Shown here: piece by piece, positions 16,008-25,301 of the stretch | How positions within the stretch are numbered: position 1 is the first letter of the stretch | Layout of the letters: each line of letters begins with the position of its first letter | Assembly: GCF_000971985.1 (NCBI RefSeq) | Contig: NZ_LAQQ01000001.1 | Span: 372,001 to 436,000 of the forward strand | Origin: Paenibacillus dauci | GTDB lineage: Bacteria > Bacillota > Bacilli > Paenibacillales > Paenibacillaceae | DNA: 64,000 nt | Reading direction: 5' to 3' | Notes under the pieces: model-generated | What the model was told of the DNA's origin: nothing | Databases searched by the model: none | What the model saw: the letters and a program-made list of their open reading frames with translations, nothing else | Position numbers and translations under genes: made by a program

Positions 16008-18623
16008 ATGGAAAACAAAAATCATAACCGCAAAATTATTATTGTTGGAGGGGTAGCCGGCGGTGCTTCTGCAGCTGCCCGGCTCCGCCGACTGGATGAG
16101 CATACAGATATTATCATGTTGGAAAAAGGACCTTATATTTCATTTGCCAACTGTGGATTGCCTTATTATATCGGTGGAGCGATTACTGACCGGGAACGGC
16201 TGCTTGTACAGACTCCCCAGGGTATGGCAGACCGCTTTCGAATTGATGTACGAACGGATAGCGAGGTGACATCGGTCGATCCGGAGCTACAGGTAGTCCA
16301 TATCCGCAGCACCGAACGCGGCGAATATACCGAGAGTTATGATGAACTGATTCTCTCTCCCGGCGCAAGACCGGTTATTCCTCCTATTCCCGGCGTTGAT
16401 CATCCACTGATCCATACCGTCCGCAATATTCCCGATATAGATCGGATCAAAAAGCAAATAAGTTCGTCTAACAACGCATCATCAATCGTTATAGGCGGTG
16501 GATTTATTGGCGTGGAGATGGCCGAAAATCTGCGGGAAGCTGGTCTGGACGTTACATTGATTGAAGGCAATGCCCAGCTGCTGACTCCATTCGATCCGGA
16601 GATCGCGGCTTCTCTCGCTCAGGAAATGCAGCAGCATGGTGTACAGTTGTTATTCTCGCAGAGGGTCACCGCTTTTCGGGAAGCTACAGAGGGCATTATT
16701 GTAGAGCTGGGCAGTGGTCAGGAGCTGCAAAGTGACCTGGTAATTCTCGCTGTAGGTGTAGCACCGGATACCGGGTTTCTCACAGATAGCGGGATTAAGC
16801 TGGGGGCGCGCGGACATATTATAGTGAATGACAAGCTGGAAACCAGCGTACCACATATCCATGCAGCAGGCGATGCGATTGAAGTGCAGGATTATATTCA
16901 TCAGATTCCTGTTACCATCCCGCTGGCAGGACCGGCAAACAAGCAAGGCCGGATTATCGCTGATCGGCTGGGTGGACTGGATTCTACCTACAAAGGGACA
17001 CAGGGTACTTCCATTATCAAAGTATTCGGTCTGACCGGTGCAGCTACCGGCAGCAATGAGAAAACTTTGCAACGAATGGGTATCCCATATCAGACAGCTA
17101 TTGTGCATCCAAGCTCTCATGCCTCTTATTATCCGGGTGCTACTGCACTGACCATCAAGCTTTTATTCACACCGGAAGGACGTATCCTCGGTGCACAGGC
17201 CGTTGGTTACGAAGGCGTAGACAAGCGAATTGATGATATTGCTGTAGCAATCCGTCTGAACGGTACGATCCATGATCTGACCGAACTGGAGCTGAGCTAT
17301 GCACCACCGTATTCTTCAGCCAAGGACCCGGTGAATATGGCTGGATATGCTGCCCAGAATATTGTGAATGGTCATGTACAGACTTTTACCTTTGCTGATA
17401 TCCCTTCCCGTCATTCAGAGCATTCACTGCTGGTGGATGTGCGGACGGATATTGAACACCAGAATGGTCATATCCCTGGTTCTATCTCGATTCCTGTCGA
17501 TGAACTGCGTTCACGTCTTGACGAATTGGATACAGCTAAGGAAATCTGGGTTTATTGTCAGGTTGGCCTACGCGGTTATACAGCAGCACGAATTCTGGCG
17601 CAGCATGGTTATCAGGTGAAAAATCTCAGTGGCGGCTATAAAACCTATAAGCTGATGCATCCGGCTCCACCATTTCCCGATCAAGACCCAGCACGCCATC
17701 TGCTTGCACCTGCAGATGATCATCAGTCTACGCAAAAGATGGAGAATGTCGTTCAGCTCCATACATCTGCAACTGACTCATCTGTCATCAGTCATCTATC
17801 TGTGACTGAATTCTCTACTCTACCTCTTCATTCTTCTGAAGTTACCAATCATCTGCCTGCTTCTGTCGAGCTGAATGTCTGTGGTCTTAGCTGTCCGGGG
17901 CCGCTGATTCAGGTCAAGCATAAAATAGACGAGCTGCAAAATGGTGATACGCTGCGAGTCGTAGCATCCGATCCCGGTTTTTATGAAGATATACAGTCAT
18001 GGGCTACCATGTCCCATCATCCGCTACTGGAGATTAGTCGTAGCAATGGAGGAACTATTACCGCTCTGCTGCGCAAGGCGGAGCAACCGGTCCTTCATCA
18101 GGAGGAGCAGCACCCAGCATCTCAGCACTCTATGACTGAAGATCCTTCGGGCCAACCAGCAAGTACTATGGTTGTCTTTAGCGGGGATCTGGACAAAGCG
18201 ATTGCTTCCTTTATTATTGCTACCGGTGCTGCTGCCAGCGGGCGTAAGGTTACGATGTTCTTTACTTTCTGGGGTCTCAGCGTGTTGCGCAGACAGCCAG
18301 CTACTCCGGTACGCAAAAATCTGATCAGCCGTATGTTCGGCGCTATGATGCCGGGAAGTAGCCGTCAACTGGGGCTATCCCGCATGAATATGCTAGGTAT
18401 GGGACCACGCATGATCCGTGGTATTATGCAGCAGAAAAATGTACTTTCGCTGGAAGAGCTGATCCAGAGCGCTACCTCTCTTGGCGTGGAAATGGTAGCC
18501 TGTCAGATGTCGATGGATGTGATGGGTATTCAGCACGAGGAATTAATCGATAATGTCAAAATCGGCGGTGTAGGCTACTATCTTGGTCAGGCCGATCAAG
18601 CTTCGCATAATCTGTTTATTTAA
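16008..18623 (+). CDS. CoA-disulfide reductase fused to rhodanese, TusA and DsrE domains
   Basis: 871 residues, four domains. Residues 1-450: FAD- and NAD(P)H-dependent CoA-disulfide/persulfide reductase with VGGVAGGASAAARLR, active Cys49 in SFANCGLPYY and the AAGDA motif. About 460-560: rhodanese with active loop CQVGLRG. About 620-690: TusA/SirA domain with CGLSCPGP. About 710-871: DsrE/DsrF-like domain (VVFSGDLDKAIASFI). Each handles protein- or CoA-bound persulfide sulfur, so the protein probably reduces CoA persulfide and passes sulfane sulfur between domains. Repetitive Ser/Thr/Pro/His linkers separate the modules. It is translationally coupled to the ArsR gene. Smaller combinations of these modules are known; the direction of sulfur flow is not evident from sequence. 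Confidence 0.93.
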   Translation: MENKNHNRKIIIVGGVAGGASAAARLRRLDEHTDIIMLEKGPYISFANCGLPYYIGGAITDRERLLVQTPQGMADRFRIDVRTDSEVTSVDPELQVVHIRSTERGEYTESYDELILSPGARPVIPPIPGVDHPLIHTVRNIPDIDRIKKQISSSNNASSIVIGGGFIGVEMAENLREAGLDVTLIEGNAQLLTPFDPEIAASLAQEMQQHGVQLLFSQRVTAFREATEGIIVELGSGQELQSDLVILAVGVAPDTGFLTDSGIKLGARGHIIVNDKLETSVPHIHAAGDAIEVQDYIHQIPVTIPLAGPANKQGRIIADRLGGLDSTYKGTQGTSIIKVFGLTGAATGSNEKTLQRMGIPYQTAIVHPSSHASYYPGATALTIKLLFTPEGRILGAQAVGYEGVDKRIDDIAVAIRLNGTIHDLTELELSYAPPYSSAKDPVNMAGYAAQNIVNGHVQTFTFADIPSRHSEHSLLVDVRTDIEHQNGHIPGSISIPVDELRSRLDELDTAKEIWVYCQVGLRGYTAARILAQHGYQVKNLSGGYKTYKLMHPAPPFPDQDPARHLLAPADDHQSTQKMENVVQLHTSATDSSVISHLSVTEFSTLPLHSSEVTNHLPASVELNVCGLSCPGPLIQVKHKIDELQNGDTLRVVASDPGFYEDIQSWATMSHHPLLEISRSNGGTITALLRKAEQPVLHQEEQHPASQHSMTEDPSGQPASTMVVFSGDLDKAIASFIIATGAAASGRKVTMFFTFWGLSVLRRQPATPVRKNLISRMFGAMMPGSSRQLGLSRMNMLGMGPRMIRGIMQQKNVLSLEELIQSATSLGVEMVACQMSMDVMGIQHEELIDNVKIGGVGYYLGQADQASHNLFI

Positions 18624-18715
18624 CAAATACTGATCTTCATAAGCGCAGCTACTCTTCTACAATGAACTTTAATGAGTGTTTGCTACACCAATAAAATCAA
18701 CAAACAACATTCAAA

Positions 18716-18774
18716 TCAAAAAACGTGGAATCCATTCTCTGTAAATGTTACAGAAATGAATTCCACGTTTTGGT
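18716..18774. terminator. bidirectional terminator
   Basis: AAAACGTGGAAT pairs with ATTCCACGTTTT around an inner CTGTAA/TTACAG stem. The minus-strand T run is the stronger, ending the NlpC/P60 gene; it can also end the disulfide-reductase operon. Confidence 0.8.
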
Positions 18775-18818
18775 ATATCCAGCGTCTACTATAGAACAAG
18801 CGGATACTTAGTTGTGCT

Positions 18819-19268
18819 TTATTTGACGACCCGTCTAGCCGTAACATAACGTTTGGCATAGTAGGACTGGGACAGACTGCTGATGGTTACGCCGCTGCTA
18901 CTGGCTGCATGAATGATTTTGTTATGACCGATATAGATAGCGACATGGGAGATTCCTCTGCCCATCGTATTAAAGAAGACAAGATCGCCTACAGACAGGT
19001 TGCCTTTGGCTACAGGTTTGCCGATCCTCGCCTGTTGTCTGGCTGTACGCGGCAGAGTCTTATTTAATTTCTTATATACATAACGGGTGAATCCGGAACA
19101 ATCAAATCCTCGTGTACTGGTTCCTCCAAGCACATAAGGAGTACCGATCACCTTGCTGGCTTCTGTTTTAATTTCACTTTTGAATGTTGGCGAACTTGCA
19201 GACGCGCCGGCTGGATTTGCTGTGCAAATAATGGAGGCAGCCAGCAGAGACAATATCATTTTCTTCAA
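18819..19268 (-). CDS. secreted NlpC/P60 (C40) cell-wall peptidase
   Basis: 149 residues with a TTG start (GGGAG about 10 bases ahead). Signal peptide about 1-24 ending in GASA. A single C40 domain fills the rest: catalytic Cys in RGFDCSGFTRYVY, histidine in GISHVAIYIG, and a third polar residue at IIHAASS. Such enzymes cut the D-Glu-to-diamino-acid bond of stem peptides in peptidoglycan. With no LysM, SH3 or other wall-binding domain it is a minimal hydrolase. The 5' leader may contain a c-di-AMP riboswitch, which would tie its expression to cell-wall and osmotic status. Confidence 0.92.
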   Translation of the reverse strand: MKKMILSLLAASIICTANPAGASASSPTFKSEIKTEASKVIGTPYVLGGTSTRGFDCSGFTRYVYKKLNKTLPRTARQQARIGKPVAKGNLSVGDLVFFNTMGRGISHVAIYIGHNKIIHAASSSGVTISSLSQSYYAKRYVTARRVVK

Positions 19269-19274
19269 ACAAAT

Positions 19275-19425
19275 ACTTCTCCCTTCGGTGCTTGCGGAGT
19301 TGCTTCAACCTCTGTCCAGGGGTAATCTGAGCTCTCTATCTATGTAAACAAATTCCCTTTATAGTAAGGACCCGCGGTGCAAACTGAATAATTTAAACAA
19401 ACGGACGACATTAGAATCATTTATT
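19275..19425 (-). ncRNA. possible c-di-AMP (ydaO/yuaA) riboswitch leader
   Basis: Read on the minus strand, the leader holds GCACCGCGGGTCC, AAAGGGAATTTG, AGAGGTTGAAGC and CAACTCCGCAAGCACCGAAGGGAG. The last segment (given here as CAACTCCGCAAGC then ACCGAAGGGAG) resembles the conserved 3' end of ydaO leaders, and such leaders often precede NlpC/P60 genes in Bacillota. I recall the consensus only partly and the fit is incomplete. Confidence 0.4.
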
Positions 19426-19773
19426 AAATTTTTGTAACCTTTAACACCATAAATCATTTACCTATCTTTTGTCAAATACCGTCGCAATTTGTTCATTTAT
19501 AATGGCATTGACGCATTTCTGATACATAAGATGCATATTCATTATTTCTACACCCGGGATTATAGTCTACATCTTCTTCAATGTAACTTAATGACTATTA
19601 TGTATACTGCATTACTTGCTGTTAAAGTAGCATAAATAAACAAAAAGCCTGATCTCAAAGACCAGACTTTTTGTTTATTCTTATTTAATCCATACCGTTG
19701 ATAGATCTGACTATCATGCTCTCTGATAGGTTATCGAAGAAATAATCTTACGGAACAGCATTTTTAATATTGG
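19426..19773. other. gene-free AT-rich region
   Basis: About 350 bases with no credible ORF. The left part should hold the promoter of the NlpC/P60 leader. The right part holds the terminator at 19635-19679. Confidence 0.6.
19635..19679 (-). terminator. terminator of the PilZ gene
   Basis: AATAAACAAAAAG pairs with CTTTTTGTTTATT, with an inner CTGATCT/AGACCAG stem and an AAA loop. T-rich on both strands. Confidence 0.75.
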
Positions 19774-20409
19774 TTATTTCCGTACTTTTACCTGCTCCTG
19801 AATCGCGTAGCGAATGATATGATTGCGATGCTGTTCCTTGATATCGCTGTATTGAAGGGCTACCTTGTAACGTCCGGCATCCAGTTCATTCATATATACC
19901 AAATCCGCTTTGAAAGGCAGTGAGATTTCATTCTCTCCCTTATAGAGATACATGGTACCGGAGTACTTGTCATGTTCGACAGGTGTACGGGTATAAAAGG
20001 ACAATCCGCCACCACTGATATCATGGGTATAAATCTCCAGTTGCTGCTCTGGTTCCTCTTCTACTTTCAGATCACAGCGTACCGAAGAGCCGATGCGCAA
20101 ATAGTCACGGTTTTGAATTTTGATAATATCGGCAGGATCGGGAGCATGCAACTTGATCTTGAGCGGCTCTCCTTCGATACGCTCCATCCGGGTCTGGAAC
20201 TGATACTTCAGCTTGTCATTGCCCACAAAAAAGACAAATACATCCCGTTTGATCATCTCGCTTAATACCAGTTTTTCTTTGCGGGTAATATCGCTCAGTA
20301 CAATCGCCTGCTCATCGACTGTCTCTACACGTCCCACCATCATATTGCCTTCATTGTCCTGTACATCCAGGTATTGATTAACAAAAACATAGTTCGCGAT
20401 CTTCATCAT
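19774..20409 (-). CDS. PilZ-domain c-di-GMP receptor, YcgR/YpfA-like
   Basis: 211 residues in two parts: an N-terminal YcgR-like beta-barrel (about 1-95) and a C-terminal PilZ domain with the c-di-GMP motifs NRDYLRI (RxxxR-type, near residue 100) and DISGGGLSF (D/NxSxxG, near 132). Gram-positive proteins of this layout, such as B. subtilis YpfA/DgrA, bind c-di-GMP and slow the flagellar motor. No flagellar gene is present in this window. AAGGAG precedes two adjacent ATG codons; the first is taken as the start. Confidence 0.9.
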   Translation of the reverse strand: MMKIANYVFVNQYLDVQDNEGNMMVGRVETVDEQAIVLSDITRKEKLVLSEMIKRDVFVFFVGNDKLKYQFQTRMERIEGEPLKIKLHAPDPADIIKIQNRDYLRIGSSVRCDLKVEEEPEQQLEIYTHDISGGGLSFYTRTPVEHDKYSGTMYLYKGENEISLPFKADLVYMNELDAGRYKVALQYSDIKEQHRNHIIRYAIQEQVKVRK

Positions 20410-20722
20410 CTATTCTCCTTCTATCCGATTAGCCAACCGCCTATCCTGATGCAGTTGTTGTATGGGGTAATGCCGATTTCATATCATTTTATAAGTTTAA
20501 CAATCAAGTAAATCTATTCTCTCTACGCTCAGGGTAGTTCTATAAGCGGATCGATTCAGGTATTTAGTTACCCTTTTATCAATATAATAACACAATAGAC
20601 CTATAAATAGAACAAATTTTGTCGAAAAATTAGTTAATATGTACCATTATTATGCTTGTTCATTCTATTGATAGCTTAGATAGATACCCTGAGACCTATA
20701 CGCTGGTTATTCAGGACATCAT
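20410..20722. other. gene-free AT-rich region
   Basis: About 310 bases with no supported gene. It must hold the promoter of the PilZ gene. I see no regulator motif; the right edge is the cadA terminator. Confidence 0.55.
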
Positions 20723-20757
20723 AAAAAACCGCAGCGTTTACAACGCATACGGTTTTT
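20723..20757 (-). terminator. terminator of the P-type ATPase gene
   Basis: AAAAACCGCAGCGTT folds on AACGCATACGGTTTTT; T-rich on the minus strand. Confidence 0.85.
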
Positions 20758-20801
20758 GTCAGTTAGAGTATATATTGTATTTATGATAATGATCTGCTCA
20801 T

Positions 20802-23015
20802 TCAGGCTGGCTGACTCTCTGATAAAGGTATCTCGGCCGGCGGTGACTCGGCGCGCAGTACACGTGTTGCATTCAGTACAGCCAGCAAAGTTACGCCTAC
20901 ATCCGAGAAAACTGCTTCCCACATGGTAGCAATACCGAATGTTCCCAGAATAAGAAATACTGCTTTGACTCCCAGCGCAAATATGATATTCTGCCATACA
21001 ATACGGCGGGTACGTCTGGCAATCCGAACGGCTGTCGCCAGCTTGGAAGGTTCATCGGTCATAATGACGATATCAGCAGCTTCAATTGCTGCATCTGAGC
21101 CCAGTCCCCCCATAGCTACACCTATATCTGCACGGGCAAGTACCGGTGTATCATTGATTCCATCACCCACAAAGATCGTCTTCTCCCTTTTGCCACGCAG
21201 CAGTTCCAACTTCTCAATCTCTTCTACTTTATGCTGAGGTAGCAGCTCGGCGTGTACTTCATCTATTCCCAACTGTCTGCCGACCGCCTCTCCAACTGCC
21301 TTGCTATCACCGGTCAACATGACTGTGTGGCGGATTCCCTGTGCTTTGAGCTGTTGAATAGCCATAGCTGAATCCGATTTGATCGTATCAGCGATCAGGA
21401 TGCAGCCCGCATATTGTCCGTTATAGACCAGATGGATCACAGTACCTGAAGCATCGGGTTGTGTATAGTTTATCTGTTCACGCTTCATTAATCTTGCATT
21501 GCCTGCCAGGATCCGCTGACCATCTAATTCAGCCTGGATACCGTGACCGGCAATCTCATCATAATTACCCAGCCGTTCCTTATTTATAGTGCCCTGATAG
21601 GCTGTACGAATAGATTCAGCAATCGGATGATTGGAATGAAGCTCCGCATAGGCAGCCAGCTCCAGCAGCTGCTCTTGTGAATATCCATTTGCCGGGTACA
21701 TTGCAGTTACGGCAAAAGTCCCATGAGTCAGTGTACCGGTCTTATCGAAGACGACATAACGTACATCGTTCAGTGCTTCCAGGTAATTACTGCCTTTAAT
21801 CAGGATTCCTGCTTTGGAAGCAGCCCCGATTCCCCCAAAAAATCCGAGTGGAATAGAGACGACTAGCGCACATGGACACGAGATCACGAGGAAAATCAGC
21901 GCACGGTATACCCAATCCGAGAATTCTGCTCCACTGATCAGCAGCGGCGGAACAACAGCCAACAACGTCGCAATAATAACGACGGCCGGTGTATAATAAC
22001 GGGCAAACCGTGTAATAAATTTCTCTGTAGGTGCCTTTTTGCTGCTGGCATTCTCGACCAGTTCGAGAATTTTGGCTACTGAGGATTCACTGAAGATACG
22101 GGTAACTTTCACGGTCAATACGCCATTTTTGTTAATACAACCGCCCAGTACTTCCTTGCCGGGAATCACCTCACGAGGAACCGATTCACCAGTGAGTGCC
22201 GAGGTATCCAGCATCGAAGAACCGTCAATCACGATACCATCCAGCGGTACCTTTTCACCGGGCTTGATTACAATATGATCTCCAATCTGTACAGCTTCGG
22301 GAGATACTTGTCTGATCCCGTCTTCTGTATGAATATTGGCATAATCCGGACGAATATCCATCAGCGCAGTAATCGATCGACGGGAACGATCTACAGCCAT
22401 TCCCTGGAACATCTCTCCTACCTGATAGAAGAGCATCACTGCTACGCCTTCAGGATACTGCTGTACGGCAAAAGCTCCAATCGTCGCTACCGACATCAGG
22501 AAATACTCATCAAACACCTGTCCACGCAGTATATTACGTACCGCCTGCCATACAATATCGGCGCCAGCAATCAGATAAGCGGCCAAAAAGACAACAAACT
22601 CAGCCCAGGCTGGAAGAGGCATCAATAAACCAGCCGCGGTCAATCCTGCTCCCACCACTAATCGCGCTATCATCATCTGGCGACGCGACAAGCCGGGCTT
22701 CTGTTTTGATTCATCAGCTAATGCTGACTGTTGTCCCAGGGCAGGATTGGATAGAGATGAAGATTGGGATTGCTTGACCCTTACAGTCACCTGCGGCTCA
22801 ATCCGGTTAACCGTACGAGTCGCTTCGTCCACTATAGCTTCTTCACGCCCGTTTGCCGTTTCCAGCAAGAGCGTTTTGTTAACAAAATTGACTGAACAGG
22901 CAGACACACCCTGAATTTTCTGTACACTATTCTCGATCTTCATCGCACAATTGGCACAGTGCAGACCATCGAGAATCAGCTCACATCGGACGACTTTATC
23001 CTGTGTATGTTCCAC
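20802..23015 (-). CDS. cadA: P1B-type Cd/Zn/Pb-exporting ATPase, CadA/ZntA type
   Basis: 737 residues with a GTG start at 23015 (GAGGGGAGA upstream). An N-terminal heavy-metal-associated domain carries GLHCANC (Cys20, Cys23). Membrane helices follow, then the A-domain TGES, the transmembrane metal motif CPCALV, phosphorylation site DKTGTLT and hinge GDGINDTP. CPC together with a single HMA fits the Zn/Cd/Pb group rather than copper exporters, though the exact metal needs testing. A CzrA/CadC-type operator lies 25-50 bases upstream, nearly the same as that before the cation diffusion facilitator at 32842, and a CzrA-like sensor is encoded at 32349. Confidence 0.94.
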   Translation of the reverse strand: MEHTQDKVVRCELILDGLHCANCAMKIENSVQKIQGVSACSVNFVNKTLLLETANGREEAIVDEATRTVNRIEPQVTVRVKQSQSSSLSNPALGQQSALADESKQKPGLSRRQMMIARLVVGAGLTAAGLLMPLPAWAEFVVFLAAYLIAGADIVWQAVRNILRGQVFDEYFLMSVATIGAFAVQQYPEGVAVMLFYQVGEMFQGMAVDRSRRSITALMDIRPDYANIHTEDGIRQVSPEAVQIGDHIVIKPGEKVPLDGIVIDGSSMLDTSALTGESVPREVIPGKEVLGGCINKNGVLTVKVTRIFSESSVAKILELVENASSKKAPTEKFITRFARYYTPAVVIIATLLAVVPPLLISGAEFSDWVYRALIFLVISCPCALVVSIPLGFFGGIGAASKAGILIKGSNYLEALNDVRYVVFDKTGTLTHGTFAVTAMYPANGYSQEQLLELAAYAELHSNHPIAESIRTAYQGTINKERLGNYDEIAGHGIQAELDGQRILAGNARLMKREQINYTQPDASGTVIHLVYNGQYAGCILIADTIKSDSAMAIQQLKAQGIRHTVMLTGDSKAVGEAVGRQLGIDEVHAELLPQHKVEEIEKLELLRGKREKTIFVGDGINDTPVLARADIGVAMGGLGSDAAIEAADIVIMTDEPSKLATAVRIARRTRRIVWQNIIFALGVKAVFLILGTFGIATMWEAVFSDVGVTLLAVLNATRVLRAESPPAEIPLSESQPA

Positions 23016-23039
23016 GGATAATCTCCCCTCTCAATAACA

Positions 23040-23064
23040 ATACATGAGTAATTGTTCATATGTT
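23040..23064 (-). promoter_or_regulatory. ArsR/SmtB (CzrA/CadC-type) operator of cadA
   Basis: On the minus strand ACATATGAACAATTACTCAT is a 12-2-12-like imperfect inverted repeat with TGA...TCA arms. It matches the site before the diffusion facilitator at about 20 of 24 positions. Confidence 0.75.
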
Positions 23065-23192
23065 AGGTTCATTATAGTTCGTCCGTAGAACAAAGTCAAA
23101 ACTTCCCGGTATTCTTTTGCGAAGCAAATATTTGATCGTCTACTCTGACTGCCGCAAACTGGATACCGCTTATTCGAATAGTATTTTCATCA

Positions 23193-24602
23193 TCAATTAT
23201 TGTTTTTGTGAGTAAGCAGCATACCCGGCAAGAAGATCATTACCAGGATAACAGCAGACATCAGAAATCCAGCCTGATACCCTTCTATGTTAACATTCGT
23301 TGCCGACTGGCCCGTATAAGCAGTGCCCGCAACGATCGCAGCGATGACTGCAGATCCAAAGCTGGACCCCAGATTCTCGATAATGTTAATACCGATACTG
23401 GCTTCAGGGATCTGTCTGCTATCCAGCCCGGTATAAGCGTCACTGGTAAGTGGTAGCATAATTCCGCCAACACTGGTACCACGAATAAATAATAAAAGAG
23501 CTATCCAGAACATGCTGGTCTGATCGTTAATAAATACCATTGGTATCGAACCGATCAAGGCAAGAACCAGACTGACGATGACTACATATCTGGCACCGAT
23601 ACGATCGATCATAATCCCGATCAACGGCCGGGTAATCAGCATCCCCACTCCTTGCGGAATAAGTGCAAGTGCTGATTCGATCGCCGTAAAATGACGGAAA
23701 TTCTGAAAAAAGAGCGGCAGGATCAGCATTGGACCCATAATTGCCATATTAGCGAGGAACAGCCCTGCACTTGATGCAGCAAAACTCCGGTGAATGAATA
23801 GATTCATGGGGAGTACGGTTCGATGTCTGCGAAAGTGATCGTAAGCCATATATACTGCTATCAGCATCAGACCTATCGCTATCCACCATACTGTCTCATG
23901 ATTATAAAACGAAGCATACCGTGCAGCTTTGGTAATACCATAGATCAATGAAGCACTGATTGCAGATAACAGGAGAATACCTGGAAGATCCAGTCGGCTG
24001 TCCTGATCAAAAGGCTCAAAATCGGGAATGTATCTTATCATCAGAGGAACAGCGATGCAGAGGATGAATACATTGATAAAGAAAATCCAGTGCCAGGAGG
24101 CCATCTGAACAATAATACCTCCAATTACCGGACCCAGAATAGGTCCAAGAATCATCGGCGTGCTGACGATGGCTATTACTTTGCCAAGATGATCGGGTCC
24201 TGCTGTCTTGACGAGGAGTGCGGACATAAGCGCAGTAATAATTCCCGCACTGAATCCCTGCAGTAGTCTGAAACAGATAAAGCTGGCAATATCGCAGCTG
24301 ATTCCTACCAGAATCGACATCAATCCAAAAGCCACCACTGCACCGATAAAAATTCGTTTGCCGTTATATCGATTCATCAACCAACCTGATACAGGTACAG
24401 CAATTGCCAGTGCCAGAATATAACCGGTGATGGCCCACTGAATCATATCCAGCGTCGTATGAAAGGCTTGATTAAGCGGGTCGATAGCAATATTGATCAT
24501 GGTAGAGTCCAGCATAGGAGCAATTGCACCAAGAGCAATCGCCCAGGCAGCGCCAAGTGTTTTTCTTGGTAATCGAAATGACTGATTTGAATAGGTTGAC
24601 AT
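23193..24602 (-). CDS. MFS drug:H+ antiporter, DHA2 (EmrB/QacA) type
   Basis: 469 residues, about 14 membrane segments. Characteristic MFS features: MLDSTMINIAIDPL in the first helix, the loop motif WLMNRYNGKRIFI, and motif C in LGPILGPVIGGIIV (about residue 150). These mark proton-driven multidrug exporters. The gene starts after GAAGGTAC and has a separate promoter region with two regulator-like repeats. The MarR gene just upstream on the same strand is the likely regulator. The substrate cannot be told from sequence. Confidence 0.88.
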   Translation of the reverse strand: MSTYSNQSFRLPRKTLGAAWAIALGAIAPMLDSTMINIAIDPLNQAFHTTLDMIQWAITGYILALAIAVPVSGWLMNRYNGKRIFIGAVVAFGLMSILVGISCDIASFICFRLLQGFSAGIITALMSALLVKTAGPDHLGKVIAIVSTPMILGPILGPVIGGIIVQMASWHWIFFINVFILCIAVPLMIRYIPDFEPFDQDSRLDLPGILLLSAISASLIYGITKAARYASFYNHETVWWIAIGLMLIAVYMAYDHFRRHRTVLPMNLFIHRSFAASSAGLFLANMAIMGPMLILPLFFQNFRHFTAIESALALIPQGVGMLITRPLIGIMIDRIGARYVVIVSLVLALIGSIPMVFINDQTSMFWIALLLFIRGTSVGGIMLPLTSDAYTGLDSRQIPEASIGINIIENLGSSFGSAVIAAIVAGTAYTGQSATNVNIEGYQAGFLMSAVILVMIFLPGMLLTHKNNN

Positions 24603-24623
24603 AGAAGTACCTTCTTCCCATTA

Positions 24624-24671
24624 TTGTTTCCGTGTCAACAATATATCTTATTTTTGTTTCCCAGTCAACAA
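24624..24671 (-). promoter_or_regulatory. paired inverted repeats, probable MarR operators of the MFS gene
   Basis: TTGTTTCCGTGTCAACAA (24624-24641) and TTGTTTCCCAGTCAACAA (24654-24671) are near-identical 18-base sites with TTGTT/AACAA arms, exactly 30 bases apart start to start. That spacing is about three helical turns, so two dimers would bind the same face of the DNA. Confidence 0.65.
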
Positions 24672-24682
24672 AATTTGAATAT

Positions 24683-24720
24683 AAAAAAACAGCCGTTTCT
24701 GATGCAGACAGGCTGTCTTT
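24683..24720 (-). terminator. terminator between marR and the MFS gene
   Basis: ACAGCC pairs with GGCTGT around an inner CTG/CAG, with seven Ts on the minus strand. It means that the two genes are not a simple operon. Confidence 0.7.
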
Positions 24721-24753
24721 GTGGATATTGTTCATATAAAAAATAAGTTTCGA

Positions 24754-25221
24754 TCAGTTAATCGTAATCCCTTGTTCCTGTATTTCCTGATCCAGATGCT
24801 GACTGTATTTCTGTATGAAATTCAACATGCTGTCAAATTGTTCGTCTGTAATCTGTTCGAATACAAGCTGATCCCGCTGTTGGAATTCCCGATGAAGCTG
24901 ATCATGAATTGCAAATACAGACTCGCCCTGTTCGGTTAGCTTAAAATAAATTTCTTTTTTGTTATCCTGCTTTTGATAACTCTGGATCAATTGTCGATCC
25001 AGTAGCTTTTTGGTTATTTTGCTTATAGCGCCCCGGGTCATATAGAGAGACTCTGCGAGCCGCGTAACGTTCGCCTCTGTATGTTTGCCAATATAATCGA
25101 TACAATGCACTTCCGAAGGCTTGTATCCCTGAAGACTGCGTTCCATTTTGTATTTGTTCAACCAAGCCATTTTATTAAATAATTCCCTGAATTCTGTCAT
25201 AACCTGCTCCTGTTTATTCAT
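24754..25221 (-). CDS. MarR-family regulator
   Basis: 155 residues. The winged helix-turn-helix spans about 40-105: EVHCIDYIGKH, recognition part LYMTRGAISKITKKL, wing YQKQDNKKEIYFKLTEQG. Helical dimerisation ends at both termini. The closest context partner is the DHA2 exporter gene 150 bases downstream, whose promoter carries two copies of an inverted repeat; repression of the exporter with release by a toxic ligand is the usual logic. GGAGGG precedes the ATG. Confidence 0.87.
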   Translation of the reverse strand: MNKQEQVMTEFRELFNKMAWLNKYKMERSLQGYKPSEVHCIDYIGKHTEANVTRLAESLYMTRGAISKITKKLLDRQLIQSYQKQDNKKEIYFKLTEQGESVFAIHDQLHREFQQRDQLVFEQITDEQFDSMLNFIQKYSQHLDQEIQEQGITIN

Positions 25222-25301
25222 GGCTTGCCCTCCTATCGCTTATACCTTCACCTCTCTCATTTTAGCACTTTTTCTGTCACAGCCCCAGCCTGATATGCAT
25301 T

